Source: Amycolatopsis sp. FDAARGOS 1241
GTDB taxonomy: Bacteria; Actinomycetota; Actinomycetes; Mycobacteriales; Pseudonocardiaceae
Assembly: GCF_016889705.1 (NCBI RefSeq)
Contig: NZ_CP069526.1
Location: forward strand, 4,774,001-4,838,000
DNA: 64,000 nucleotides
Direction: 5' to 3'
In this document: positions 8,263 through 21,797 of the stretch, in pieces
Layout: every line of letters begins with the position of its first letter
How positions within the stretch are numbered: the stretch's first letter is position 1
Made by a program: the position numbers and the translations under genes
The notes under the pieces: model-generated
What the model was told of the DNA's origin: nothing
The model's database searches: none
The model's input: the letters and a program-made list of their open reading frames with translations, nothing else

Positions 8263-9559
8263 GGCCACCTTTCACCCCTGCGTTCTCCCGAATCCGGGTC
8301 GGCCCGCTCACCCGCGTACGTGGTGTGCTCCGCATCCCGAAGCCCCACGCCAGCGCTCCGACGAGCGCGAGCCCCGCGGCGAGGATGAGCGGCGCCAGGA
8401 ATGAACCCGTGGCGTAGACCACCGCGCCGGTGACGATCGGACCCAGGATGCCGCCGACGTTGCCGATCCCGTTGATGAAACCGGTGGCCGAGCCGGTCAG
8501 ATCCAGCTCACGGACGATGTCCTGGGTCGCCGCCCACACCGCGCCGTTGGCGGTGATGATCCCCGCCGTGGAGATCGTCAGGCACCCGATCGCGACCGCG
8601 GCCGAGGAGGCCAGCGCTGTCCCGACGATCGCCAGCGCCGCGACCATCCCGCCCACGAGCACGATCTTCCGGGCGTTCAAAGTGGACACTCCGCGACGCA
8701 GCGCGAAATCCGACAGCCGCCCGCCCAGGATGCCGCACACGAAGGCAACCGCCCACGGGATCGACGTGGCGAATCCGGATTTCAGCACCGTCATGTTCCG
8801 GTCTTCGATGAGATAGCTCGGCAGCCAGGTGATGAACGTGTAGAGGATGTAGAGCAGGCAGAAGTACCCTGCGGTGATCGCCCAGATGTCGCGGTGCCGG
8901 GCGATCCGGCCCCACGGGGCGCGCCCCTCCTGCTTGGGTGGCTCCTGATCCCGCAAGATCAGCTGCCGCTCGGCCTGGGTGAGCTTGGTGTCGTCGAGCG
9001 GGTGGCGGTACCAGGCGTACCAGATGGCCGCGACGAGCAGGGACAGCACGCCGGTGGCGATGAACGCGCTCTGCCAGCCGAACCCACTCACCAGGTATGC
9101 CAGCACGGGCGGGCCGAGCGCCGAACCCAGCGCCACTCCGGAAATGAACATGCTGCTGCCGGTGGCCCGTTCGGACTTCGGCAGCCAATCCGCCAGCGTG
9201 CGGATCGCGGCCGGCGCGAACGGTGCCTCTCCGACGCCGAGCAGCAACCGGGGCACGAACAACGTGCCCGCCGAGCGCACGAGTGTGGTGAGGAAACTCG
9301 ACACCGCCCACACCAGCAGTGCGAGCGAATACAGCACCCGCACCTGGATGCGATCGACCAGCATGCCGGCCGGGACGTTGAACAGGGTGTACGTCCAAGT
9401 GAAACTCGACAGGAGAAGTCCCATCACCGCCGCATTGGTGTGGAACTGCTCGGTGAGAATCGGTGCCGCGATCGAAAGGTTGACTCTGTCGATGTACGCA
9501 ACGGCCGTGATGATCAGGACGAATGTCGCAACCAGCCATCGACGGCGGCCCTTGAACAT
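8252..9559 (-). CDS. MFS transporter, anion:cation symporter (ACS)-like
   Basis: A 435-residue, twelve-helix major facilitator protein. The N-terminal region reads YIDRVNLSIAAPIL after the first helix, as in ACS-family carriers of organic anions (phthalate, tartrate, glucarate). The helix 2-3 loop GMLVDRIQVRVLYS and the GEAPFAPAAIRTLADWLP segment also fit. ATG 9559 is preceded by GAGGAG; the earlier candidate at 9574 would place the start inside that ribosome site. As the second gene of the operon it probably imports the substrate for the downstream CoA-transferase, lyase and monooxygenase. Confidence 0.88.
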   Translation of the reverse strand: MFKGRRRWLVATFVLIITAVAYIDRVNLSIAAPILTEQFHTNAAVMGLLLSSFTWTYTLFNVPAGMLVDRIQVRVLYSLALLVWAVSSFLTTLVRSAGTLFVPRLLLGVGEAPFAPAAIRTLADWLPKSERATGSSMFISGVALGSALGPPVLAYLVSGFGWQSAFIATGVLSLLVAAIWYAWYRHPLDDTKLTQAERQLILRDQEPPKQEGRAPWGRIARHRDIWAITAGYFCLLYILYTFITWLPSYLIEDRNMTVLKSGFATSIPWAVAFVCGILGGRLSDFALRRGVSTLNARKIVLVGGMVAALAIVGTALASSAAVAIGCLTISTAGIITANGAVWAATQDIVRELDLTGSATGFINGIGNVGGILGPIVTGAVVYATGSFLAPLILAAGLALVGALAWGFGMRSTPRTRVSGPTRIRENAGVKGGHDR

Positions 9560-9604
9560 AAACGCTCCTCGCACTTCGTTGTGCCGGACAGGTGTTCGCG
9601 GAAA

Positions 9605-10642
9605 TCAGGTACGTGGAGGTGCGGCCGAGCCGCCGGTGAGCAGGTGCGGAGTCACGAGGTGTGGTCCCGGGCGTGGTCCCGCGAGCCCGGAGTGCCGTGC
9701 GTCCAGCGCTTCGATCAGCAGTTGCGCGGCCCGCCGGGCGAGGCCCGGGTAGTCCACCTGGATCGTGGTCAGCGGTGGGTCCGCCAGCGCGAACCACATC
9801 GGGTCGCCGTACACCACAAGGGAAAGGTCGTCGGGAATCCGGCGCCGGTCCGCCCGTACGGCCTGCGCCGCACCCACCGACAGTGATCCACCACCGACGA
9901 CGAGCGCGGTGATGTCGGTGGCCAGCAGTTCTTCCGCGGCGGCGTAGCCGTTCTCATGGGTCGGTTCGCGCAGCCGCGTGGCCATGCCGTCCGGGTCGAG
10001 GCCGGCCAGTTCCATCCCCCGGCGGATGCCGCGCAACCGCACGGCACCGTTCGACAATTCCTCCGGTGTGCCCAGGTACCCGATGTTCGAGTGCCCGAGC
10101 GCCGCGAGGTGCAACACGCTCTCGACCAGCACCTGCTCGTCGTCGCTGAACACACCCGGCGCTTCGATCCCCGACGCGCGGTGCAGCTCCACCACCGGGA
10201 GCCCGCCGAGCAACCGCCGGGTTTCGTCGAGGACCCCCGTCGTCGGCGAGATCACCAGCCCGGCGATCCGGCTGGCGACGAGCTCGCGCAGCTGCCGCAG
10301 CTCCTGCACCGGGTCGTTGCCGGTGACCGTGAGGATCATCTGCGTGCCGTCCGCGGACAGCAGCCGCGCGCATTCCGCCGCGACTGCGGAATACGCCGGC
10401 GTGTCCACGTACGGGATGACGAAGCCGACGAAGGCACGACTCGTGTTGGCCGACAGCGCCCGGGCGAGCCGGTTCGCGACGTAACCGCGGGACTCCGCAT
10501 GGGCCCGGATCCGCTGGGCCAGCTCGGGACGCACCGCCGTGCTGCCGTTGAGCGCCCGGGACACCGTCGCCGTGGATACCCCGAGCTCACGCGCGAGATC
10601 GACGACACCCACCGAACCCCTGCGCCGCTGCTGGGCAGTCAT
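9605..10642 (-). CDS. LacI-family transcriptional regulator
   Basis: A 345-residue LacI/GalR regulator: N-terminal helix-turn-helix (VGVVDLARELGVSTATVSRALNGS, residues ~13-36), hinge helix NRLARALSANTS, then a periplasmic-binding-protein-like effector domain. ATG 10642 follows GGAGG. It is the first gene of a six-gene codirectional run (10642 down to 4258) with small gaps, and the two operator-like palindromes lie just upstream. Autoregulation together with control of the whole operon is likely. The effector is presumably the imported carboxylate or its CoA ester product. Confidence 0.93.
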   Translation of the reverse strand: MTAQQRRRGSVGVVDLARELGVSTATVSRALNGSTAVRPELAQRIRAHAESRGYVANRLARALSANTSRAFVGFVIPYVDTPAYSAVAAECARLLSADGTQMILTVTGNDPVQELRQLRELVASRIAGLVISPTTGVLDETRRLLGGLPVVELHRASGIEAPGVFSDDEQVLVESVLHLAALGHSNIGYLGTPEELSNGAVRLRGIRRGMELAGLDPDGMATRLREPTHENGYAAAEELLATDITALVVGGGSLSVGAAQAVRADRRRIPDDLSLVVYGDPMWFALADPPLTTIQVDYPGLARRAAQLLIEALDARHSGLAGPRPGPHLVTPHLLTGGSAAPPRT

Positions 10643-10658
10643 CACCGAACCTCCGGCC

Positions 10659-10694
10659 TGTAAAGGTTTGCAGAAATCGATGAAAACGTTTACA
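10659..10694 (-). promoter_or_regulatory. Tandem LacI-type operators before the catabolic operon
   Basis: Two imperfect 14-bp palindromes with the central CG/GG typical of LacI operators: TGTAAAGGTTTGCA at 10659-10672 and TGAAAACGTTTACA at 10681-10694. Their starts are 22 bases apart, about two helical turns, so two dimers could bind the same DNA face. The first begins 17 bases upstream of the lacI-type start codon. Confidence 0.65.
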
Positions 10695-10838
10695 TCGCCT
10701 GTGAACAATCGTCGCATCCAGCGCGTTCGCGAGTCAACCGCCGTCAGGTGCGGCGTCGGATCCGTGGCCGTGTCGCGTGGCGGCCGGGCAGTGAGGTCGC
10801 ACCGGCGGGCCTGGCCGGGTTAAGGATCGACGCGGCGG

Positions 10839-12353
10839 TCAGGCTCCGGGGACGTCGAGGGCGGCGAGGTTGTCGGCGGCGGGGTGCGCGCGGCCGGCCG
10901 GTCCTCGGGCATAGGCGCGCAGCAGTCGCGTGGTGATGGCACTGATCGCGGTGTGGGCGGTCTTGTCGGCGTGATCCTCGGGGCAGGTGGGGTCCAGGGC
11001 GCAGATCCAGTACTGGGTGCCGGCCGAGAAGACGGCGGCGCCGCCGGCCGTGGTGTAGTAGCTGGCATCGGCGAAGTCCAGGCGCCCGCGGCAGGTCACC
11101 GGCGAGTGGAAGAGGATTTCGATCGGACGGGGGGTCGGCACCGAAAGATCCACGCGCTCGTACTCGTTCCCGACCAGGCCGGGGAAGCTTTGTCCGTTGT
11201 GGACGATCCCGGACAAGAGCCAGTTGGTCTGGTCGGCGGCGACGAGAGCGCCTCGCGCCGGGTTGCAGTGGTAGAAGTTACCCAGCAGAACGCTTTCCGG
11301 GCGCGGGAAGGGAGGTGACCGCCACTGCGGCGTGGCTTCCGCCGGGTCGGTGACGTGGTAGGGGTCCTCGGTGAAGGACTTGTAGCCGACCTCGAGCCGA
11401 TCAGTCCCGAGCGGTGTCGGTGCGAACCGGATGTGCCGGTAGATCTCGTTGCCGCCGAGGAACGCCAGGTTCACCCCCCGGTCGCGGGCGGCGGTGGTGT
11501 TCTGGCGCATGGCCGTGGACCAGTACTCGTCGTGGCCGAGGGTGACCATCGCGCGCGCACCGTCGAGCAGGTGCGGATCGCGGTGGAGATCCGCGTCGGT
11601 GGCGTAACCCAGCGGCAGCCCCAGGTTTTCGGCGAACCGGACCAAGGGCAGTTCGAACGACAGGAAGTCGCCCGCACCCTGCATGCCCTTCGCTTGGTAC
11701 GGCCGGTCGAAGGACACGGCACGCGAGCGCGCGGATTTCTTCCCGCTCGGCGAGTCGTACAGGCTGTAGCCGCCCCACCGGTTGTAGGCCTGCCAGGTCG
11801 TGACGGCGTTGAGCAGCGCGATCTTTCCCGCGTTCGAGCGAGTTCGCACGGTCAGCGGAACGAATTGGGCCGCGCCGTTGTCGCCGTCCAGCCGCAGCAG
11901 GTAATCACCGGGCTGCCAGCCCCGCGTCGGCACCTCGAGCGAGGGCCGCCACGGCGCCACGACCGTGCTGGTCGGCGGCTGCACGATCGGCGGCGCTTGC
12001 ACGGATCCCGCCAGCGACGGTGACGTCCACACCCGCTGGGCTGCCGAATCGCGGTAGGCGCCCATCCGGAACGCGGTCACGGTGTAGTGCGCCGCGGTCG
12101 TGCTGACGAACACGCGCACGGTCGCGCCGGGCAGCACACTGGCGTGGTCGGCGAAGCCTTCGATCGCGTGGGCGGGGCCGGGCTCGGTGATTTCCCAGCC
12201 TGGCGTACCCGGCTGCTGGGCAACAGCGGGCCCGGTCGGCCCCGTGGCCGGCTTCGCGACCGGCGACGGGGGCGTGGCCGGCGACGCCGTGCAGCCTGCC
12301 GTCAGCAACACCGCGACCAGCACCGCGGCGCACGACACCTTGGACGCCTTCAC
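10839..12353 (-). CDS. Secreted lipoprotein with DmfA2-type (dimethylformamidase large subunit) domain
   Basis: A ~504-residue exported protein. The N-terminus from GTG 12353 is a lipoprotein signal, with lipobox LTAGC at about residues 18-22. The body matches the C-terminal domain of the N,N-dimethylformamidase large subunit: an Ig-like start (VRVFVSTTAAHYTVTAFRMG), WQAYNRWGGYSLYD, LGHDEYWS and YHCNPARG. These proteins keep the DMFase fold but are widespread in actinomycetes without proof of amidase activity. The longer open frame upstream (to 12416) would spoil the signal peptide. It stands alone, with no operon partner. True substrate unknown. Confidence 0.75.
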   Translation of the reverse strand: MKASKVSCAAVLVAVLLTAGCTASPATPPSPVAKPATGPTGPAVAQQPGTPGWEITEPGPAHAIEGFADHASVLPGATVRVFVSTTAAHYTVTAFRMGAYRDSAAQRVWTSPSLAGSVQAPPIVQPPTSTVVAPWRPSLEVPTRGWQPGDYLLRLDGDNGAAQFVPLTVRTRSNAGKIALLNAVTTWQAYNRWGGYSLYDSPSGKKSARSRAVSFDRPYQAKGMQGAGDFLSFELPLVRFAENLGLPLGYATDADLHRDPHLLDGARAMVTLGHDEYWSTAMRQNTTAARDRGVNLAFLGGNEIYRHIRFAPTPLGTDRLEVGYKSFTEDPYHVTDPAEATPQWRSPPFPRPESVLLGNFYHCNPARGALVAADQTNWLLSGIVHNGQSFPGLVGNEYERVDLSVPTPRPIEILFHSPVTCRGRLDFADASYYTTAGGAAVFSAGTQYWICALDPTCPEDHADKTAHTAISAITTRLLRAYARGPAGRAHPAADNLAALDVPGA

Positions 12354-12601
12354 CCGGGCCAGTGTCGGCCCGCCGCCACGGCGGCGGCAAGCTCCGTCCG
12401 GTGATGCGAAATCCACACTGTCGCCACGATCCGTCGGAGAATGCCAATCGCATCGAACTCACCGGGAAGACAGCGCTGCGCGCGGGGGACCTCGCGGGCC
12501 GCGAGCGCACCGTCCGGTGCCGAAGTCACCGGAAGCGCCGAGGCACCCGGCTCCCTCGACGTGGCGATGATCGAGTCGACGACTGTCGAAGCCCCGCGCC
12601 G

Positions 12602-13919
12602 CTAGGCGCGCCCGATCTCCACGGCCGGGAGGCCCAGGTGGCCCCGCAGCGTGTCGCCCTGGTAGTCGTCGCGGAAGCGGCCGTGTCCGCGCAGGATCGG
12701 GAGCAGCAGGTCGTAGAAGCGGTCCAGGCCATGGGGCCGCAGAGCGGAGGAGAAGACGAACCCGTCGACAGTCCGCCGGTCGATCGCGTCCTCGATCAGA
12801 TCGGCGACGGTCTGCGGCGAACCGACGAGGTGGTCAGCAGCGCCTCGTCGAAGACGCGCTGGACCTGGCGCATCATGGAAAGGTTCTCGTCGCCCGCGAT
12901 GGCCTTCAGCCTGGCGAAAGCCTTGCGGGGGTCGCGTTCGCCGCGGAGGCGGTTGGCCGTGAAGACATCGGCGACCGCCCAGTCGGGTTCGAGGTCCGGC
13001 AGCGGACCGTCGACGTCGTACGCCGACAGGTCGCGGCCGAAGTAGCGGCCCAGGTAGGTGTGCACCATGGCGGGCGCGGTCAGGGACCGGCGGATCTCGG
13101 CGAGCTCGTCGGCGGCTTCGGCGTCGCTGCCGGCGACGTGGACAAAAGCGGCGGCCATGATCTTCACCGCCTCCGGGTCGCGCCCACGCGCGGCGATCCG
13201 CTGCTTGACGTCGGCGTAGAACGGCTGTCCCGCTCGACGGATTCGAACCCGGTGAACACCAGGGCGGCGCCCGACGCGGCGAAGTCGCGCCCGGCAGGCG
13301 ACTCGCCGGCCTGCATGAGCACCGGGTGTCCCTGCGGGCTCGGCGGGAGCCCGGCATCCGTCCTGACGTCGAAGAACTGCCCGTGAACAGACACGCCGTC
13401 CGGGCCCGAGCCCCAGAGCCGCTTGAGCAGGTCGGTGAATTCGGTCGCTCGGGGGTACCGCTCGGCCCGGGGCACCTCGCCGGCGGTGAAGTTGGCCGCG
13501 GTCCCCGGCGCGGCGGAAGTCACCAGGTTGCACCCGCCGCGGCCGCCCGAGATCGCGTCGAGCGAGGCGTACTGACGCGCTGGCTCGTACGGGTCGTAGT
13601 AGCTGGTGTTGACCGTCGCCATCAACCCGACTTTCGAGGTGACGGCGGCCAGCGCCGAGTACATCGTCAGCGAGTCGAACCAGCCGGCCGAGTGCGCCTC
13701 GACGACTTCGCCACCGGCCTCCGGCAAGCTCAGCGTCTCGCCGCAGAACATGAAGTCCACCTTCTCGGCCTCTGCGGCGGCGCCGAAGTGCCGGTGCGCG
13801 GCGAAGTCCAGCACGTCACCGGCGTCGCGATGGGCCCACGCGACGGGCTCACCGGTGCTGTAGAACCCCGACCCCAGCGGGGTCCCCACGTTCGCCACCC
13901 TCGACGAGGCACTGGGCAT
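12602..13919 (-). pseudogene. Second NtaA/SnaA-type flavin monooxygenase, two frameshifts
   Basis: Three frames together encode a complete luciferase-like monooxygenase related to the gene at 4258. Frame one gives the N-terminal half (FYSTGEPVAWAHRDAGD, SYYDPYEPARQYASLD, SGGRGGCNLVTSAAPG, LMQAGESPAGRDFAA). Near 13232 a base is missing and the frame changes (PFYADVKQRIAARGRDPEAVK). Near 12838 another is missing and the C-terminus follows (DHLVGSPQTVADLIEDAID). No flavin reductase is adjacent. The start is uncertain because AGGAG abuts ATG 13919. Probably decaying, unless the indels are sequencing errors. Confidence 0.75.
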
Positions 13920-14034
13920 CTCCTGAACCTGGCGCGCCGCGGCGTCCCCGTGCTTCCGGGAACGGTACCGCCGGCTCGGCACCACCCCACCACGGTGACT
14001 CGGCGGTCCGGCTCAGCAGAGGAGCGGCACGACC

Positions 14035-14451
14035 TCAGCCTCGCGACCGGGTAGCCTCGACTCCCGCCGCTCGGCAGCGGTCGGAGTCCGCCTTCACCCG
14101 GTGGCTGTCGGCCTTCCGCTGGTGCTCGGCGGCAGCGGCGCCGCCGCGGTGGGCGGATTCTTCGTGCCGATCAGCAGCACGGTCGTGGGCACGAGCCGAA
14201 CTGAGCAGACCGTCCCGAAGCCGAGTACGGGCAGCCGCTTCGCGCCGACGGGCGTTCGACAACTCCGCGTAAGCCCTCACCACCGTGCTTTGGCGCTCGT
14301 ACTCGTGGGCATTGGCTTCACCGGCGCCGGATCCGTCCGAACCCGTACGCCGTTGCAGCTCGCTCCTCCACTGGGACGCCCGGTGCGCGCGTGCCGCCGC
14401 GTGCCGCGCAGCTTCACCTGCGGCCACGCCGGGATCGCCGGACCCGCTCAT
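14035..14451 (-). CDS. Small Ala/Arg/His-rich coiled-coil protein
   Basis: A 138-residue, strongly charged, helix-rich protein without signal or membrane segment. From about residue 45 it consists of heptad-like runs rich in Ala, Arg, Glu and His (RAYAELSNARRREAAARTRL, HDRAADRHEESAHRGGAAAA). Proteins of this composition are common in actinomycetes near stress and GAF/ANTAR genes and are probably DNA- or polymer-associated, but no function is established. ATG 14451 (MSGSGDPG) is preferred over the long upstream extension, which has low-complexity shadow character. Confidence 0.5.
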   Translation of the reverse strand: MSGSGDPGVAAGEAARHAAARAHRASQWRSELQRRTGSDGSGAGEANAHEYERQSTVVRAYAELSNARRREAAARTRLRDGLLSSARAHDRAADRHEESAHRGGAAAAEHQRKADSHRVKADSDRCRAAGVEATRSRG

Positions 14452-15048
14452 CTGTCCACTGTCCCACGAATCGACCCGGCAGTCCCCGCGACCAGGCGTT
14501 ATGGGGCGAAGCTGGGCCGAACGGGCTACCGTCGATGCCTGGTGCCCGGGCCGGGTGCGACGCGCGCTCAGCGCGCCGGCGAGAGGCCCGATGGCCCGGA
14601 CGAGGACACAGTGGACGGCCACGACTTCATGCGCGTCTCCGCCGCCTTTCGATCAACCTGACCGGTGAGTGCGCCGAGATCGCCGACACCTTCATCACTG
14701 CCCTCGACGAGCGCGGTCGGCCGCGTCGGGCCCGGCTGGTGTGTGGTCGTGATGACCGTGCGGACACTCGCGGAGCTATCACCGAAAACCCGCGCGGTGT
14801 GGGACAAACCCGCGACGCGCACGTCGGCGATCCGATCACGTGGACTCGCCACGATCCCGGCGAGCCGCAGAGTTCGCCCAAGGTCGCCGGCAAGATGCTT
14901 CAGCCGCAGTACTCATCCAGCCGCGTGACTTCGCGGGGGCTTCGGATCGCGAACCGGTTGAAATCCCCGCCGTCGCGGCGGTTCGTCGAGGGTTTCAGTC
15001 GACGTTCCAGGGCTCGTAACATGGGCGCGATCGGTGTAGGGAGCAGCC
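14452..15048. other. 597-base stretch without a convincing gene
   Basis: Short frames occur on both strands, but none has a recognisable domain or a ribosome site. It should hold the promoter for the membrane protein/P-type ATPase unit on its right side. Confidence 0.4.
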
Positions 15049-15729
15049 ATGGCCACGGTCGATACCTCCGGAAAGCAAGAGCAACCACGGGCCACGGTGC
15101 GCCTTCCGTTCGGGGCACCCGAGGTGAAGTTGCCGCGGCTTGCGTTGCCGGCGCGCGATGAGGTCACCGCGGTGCTGGACACGGCCCGCTCGTTCCTCCC
15201 GCCGCCGCGGCAGATCGTCTACTTCGGGGCGTTGGGGGTGCTGACCGCGGTGGAGCTGATCGAGTGGCCGGTGGCCGTCGCGATCGGCGTGGGCACGGCG
15301 GTGGCCGGACGCGGCGCTGAATCCCGGGCCGCCAAGCCGGAAGAGCGGACCGCGCCGAAGAAACCGGCCGAAATGCAGCGTGCGCCACAAGAACGCGTGC
15401 AACTCGCCGGCCAGCCCGAGACCGCGGGGGCACACCGGCCGACGAAGCCGGTGACGGCGGGAAAGCGGCCGACGCCGGCCGGCCAGCCCGAAGTAGCGGG
15501 TGCGCACCACGCGCTGGCGGAGCGCACGCCAAAGCAGGCGGCGCAGCCCGCGCCCGCGAAGCCAGAACCGGCGCCCGTGCAGAAAAGATCCCCGGCGGAG
15601 CCCACCCCGGCGAAGTTGCAGCCGACGGCACCGGCACCCGCCGGCGCCACTGCGAAGCCCGCCCAGGCCAAGCCCGCCCAATCGAAGCCGGCCGAGCAGG
15701 ACGGCAATCCCGCGCCCGGCGGCGAGTAG
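15049..15729 (+). CDS. Membrane-associated protein with Ala/Pro/Lys-rich tail, ATPase partner
   Basis: A 226-residue protein in two parts. Residues ~25-85 hold a conserved-looking segment (LPRLALPARDEVTAVLDTAR, then a hydrophobic stretch from IVYFGALGVLTAVELIEW to VAVAIGVGTAV) that probably enters the membrane. The remaining ~130 residues are disordered Ala/Pro/Lys/Gln repeats (AKPAQSKPAEQ style). GGGAG precedes ATG 15049. It ends three bases before the P-type ATPase, so the two are almost certainly cotranscribed and this is likely an accessory subunit. No enzymatic motif is seen. Confidence 0.6.
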   Translation: MATVDTSGKQEQPRATVRLPFGAPEVKLPRLALPARDEVTAVLDTARSFLPPPRQIVYFGALGVLTAVELIEWPVAVAIGVGTAVAGRGAESRAAKPEERTAPKKPAEMQRAPQERVQLAGQPETAGAHRPTKPVTAGKRPTPAGQPEVAGAHHALAERTPKQAAQPAPAKPEPAPVQKRSPAEPTPAKLQPTAPAPAGATAKPAQAKPAQSKPAEQDGNPAPGGE

Positions 15730-15732
15730 CGC

Positions 15733-19941
<4,209 letters not shown>

Positions 19942-20050
19942 ACCACCGGATTTTTCGCCGCGTTCACGGTGCCGCAAGCCTGATTCCGCCTTTCCCTCAT
20001 CCGCGGCGGGTTTCGTCCCCTCGACACCCCCGTGACCTGAGGAGACCACC

Positions 20051-20167
20051 ATGGCCGAGTTCATCGCCACCGTCCTCGCCAAGCTCGGCGCGAACCTCGT
20101 CGAGTCGCTCGTGCTCAAGCTGGCGCAAGCCTGGTTCACCCGTGCGTTCACCCCGGCTACCGCCTGA
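20051..20167 (+). CDS. 38-residue amphipathic peptide
   Basis: A complete small frame with a good ribosome site (GAGGAG, 5-6 bases before ATG 20051). It begins MAEFIATVLAKLGANLVES and continues as a single predicted amphipathic/hydrophobic helix (LVLKLAQAWFTRAF), ending at TGA 20165-20167. It lies 109 bases after the P-type ATPase, in the same direction. Single-helix peptides of this size often regulate P-type ATPases (KdpF or phospholamban-like), or act as toxin-like or membrane-stress peptides. No homologue is recognised with certainty, so the function is inference. Confidence 0.5.
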   Translation: MAEFIATVLAKLGANLVESLVLKLAQAWFTRAFTPATA

Positions 20168-20272
20168 AGCGGGGCTCTACCGCTCCGCGGCAGGGAAGAG
20201 CGCGCCCGGCGTACTGGCGGGAGTCCGCAAGGGAATGCGGCCGGAACCCTCGGGCACCGGTGGCGGACCGGC

Positions 20273-21325
20273 TCAGGTGAACCGGACCGAGCCCATGACC
20301 GCGTGGCCGGGGATACCGGCGGTGGCGGACTTGCCGGAACGCGGCACCCCCGCGATCCACAGCTGCCCGGTCGTGGCCGTCGCGAGGCCGAACGCGACAG
20401 CCCCGTTCCGCATCCGGAACCTGACGGTGCTGCCGTCGGGCAGGACAGCCCGGCCCTGGAGACGGACGAGACCACGGCCGTTGATCCTGATCGGCCGGTC
20501 GAGCACCACGGCCAGCTCGGTCCACGTGCCGGCCGCGAGCGGAGCGCGCAGCCGCACCGCGCGGACCACCACCACCAGAACGAAAAAGCCGAGGAACGCT
20601 GCGAGGAACACAGCCCCGCCCCGGGCCGCCTGAAGGGTCCGGTCGCCCGGCAGGTCCGCCGCCGTCCAGCCCGCGAGGACGGCCACGACGCCGTACACCG
20701 CTGCCCCGTACCAGCACAGGCGTGCGGCGTGGCGCCGATAGGCCGTGAGGACCGGGTCGAGCCGCGGCGAGGCCGGTTCCCGGGAGCCGACCGGCACGAC
20801 CGGCGCGCCGGGCACCGGGCCGTCGACGATCCGCGCCGCCCCGAGAACTCCGGATCCCGGCAGCGTGACCATCGCCCGAGCACCCAAGCGCAGCAGCCAC
20901 AGCCGCCGCTCGCCGGCCAGCTGCACCTGCAACGGTGCGGGCATCCTGGTGCGCAGCCACCGGCCGTCGGGCAGGCGGACGCCGACCTCGCGGCCGGCGG
21001 CGACCACCCCGTCCGGCGCGCAGTCGACCGGTTCGAAGCGGACCCGCAGGAACGGCACCATCCGCCTGAGCGTCGTCAGAATGGCGATGGCCACGACCAG
21101 GACGACGCCGAAGAACACGACGAGGAACAGTGGCGCGGCGACACCCACATCGCCGAAGAACAGGGCTGTCCCACCGGCCACGAACGGCAGCGGGAAAACC
21201 AGGCTCGCCCCCGCTCGGCGGCGCGCCGCAGCGTGAAGCTCGCCGAACACCGGCAGCGCACCGGCGGGCACGCGCGGGTCCGGCTCCCAGACCCGGACGC
21301 GATCGGACTCCGGCCGAACAGTCAT
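20273..21325 (-). CDS. Four-helix membrane protein of unknown function
   Basis: A 350-residue integral membrane protein. Two pairs of hydrophobic segments are visible (around FVAGGTALFFGDVGVAAPLF / LVVFFGVVLVVAIAI and, after a soluble stretch, YGAAVYGVVAVLAGW / AVFLAAFLGFFVLVVVV). Each is followed by a beta-rich domain (VRLPDGRWLRTRM and AVLPDGSTVRFRM), so it looks like an internal duplication. The C-terminus contains a short PRSGKSATAG run, too isolated to call a P-loop. ATG 21325 follows GGGGAGAG; the frame extends a further 11 codons. No known domain recognised. Convergent with the ATPase unit. Confidence 0.7.
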   Translation of the reverse strand: MTVRPESDRVRVWEPDPRVPAGALPVFGELHAAARRRAGASLVFPLPFVAGGTALFFGDVGVAAPLFLVVFFGVVLVVAIAILTTLRRMVPFLRVRFEPVDCAPDGVVAAGREVGVRLPDGRWLRTRMPAPLQVQLAGERRLWLLRLGARAMVTLPGSGVLGAARIVDGPVPGAPVVPVGSREPASPRLDPVLTAYRRHAARLCWYGAAVYGVVAVLAGWTAADLPGDRTLQAARGGAVFLAAFLGFFVLVVVVRAVRLRAPLAAGTWTELAVVLDRPIRINGRGLVRLQGRAVLPDGSTVRFRMRNGAVAFGLATATTGQLWIAGVPRSGKSATAGIPGHAVMGSVRFT

Positions 21326-21496
21326 CTCTCTCCCCCACGGGCGCGCAACGTCACCCATTCTTCAGTACCCGGGCGAACGGCGTTACGTCAGGTGCGACGC
21401 TCGACGATCGGGCCCTCTCGCCTCGCACCGAGGGTGAGACCGACGAGCGGCCGCGAACGCCCTGGGCAGTGCTTACCCGTCAGGCCGGTGCCGGCC

Positions 21497-21750
21497 TCAG
21501 CCGCGGTCGGTCCAGTGCGGGAGCCGGATTCCGTGGAGGTTGCGGTATGCGGCGGGTTGTGACGGCTGCCAGCCGGCGCGCAGTTTGCCGGGGATGCGGT
21601 AGACCTGGACGGCGAGCGGGCGGCACACGTCGATCGGGTCCTTCGCGTCCGGGCCCCACAGCGGCACGGACAGGTCGCCGCCCGGGCAGGTCGACAGGGC
21701 GCACAGCAGGTCGAGTTCGGCGAAGAACTCGAAGAAGTCGCCCACCTTAG
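21497..21750 (-). pseudogene. DUF1989 (urea-carboxylase-associated) gene, 3' fragment cut by IS701
   Basis: The last ~80 codons of a DUF1989 protein: GDFFEFFAELDLLCALSTCPGG, then PIDVCRPLAVQVYRI, the C-terminal signature of this family found with urea amidolyase and purine or amino-acid catabolism. The frame runs into the left end of the IS701 element at 21750, and no 5' part is found on the other side of the insertion complex. It is therefore a truncated, dead gene. The frame's apparent GTG at 21745 is incidental. Confidence 0.7.
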
Positions 21751-21772
21751 TACTCCAGCCGCACTTCGTGAT
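21751..21772 (+). repeat. IS701 left terminal inverted repeat
   Basis: Begins TACTCCAGCCGCACTTCG. It matches the right end at 23100-23121 over all 22 bases. Confidence 0.93.
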
Positions 21773-21797
21773 CTTGCTCTGATAGGTTCTCGGTCTT

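Noticed and set aside
13235..13255. tRNA T-arm-like string GGGTTCGAATCC on the minus strand
   Set aside because: It lies inside the monooxygenase relic (codes TGFESVE), and no anticodon arm or acceptor stem surrounds it. A similar string near 4430 is also coding.
20302..20345. Possible P-loop PRSGKSATAG at the end of the four-helix membrane protein
   Set aside because: It lies at the extreme C-terminus without Walker B or a nucleotide-binding fold.
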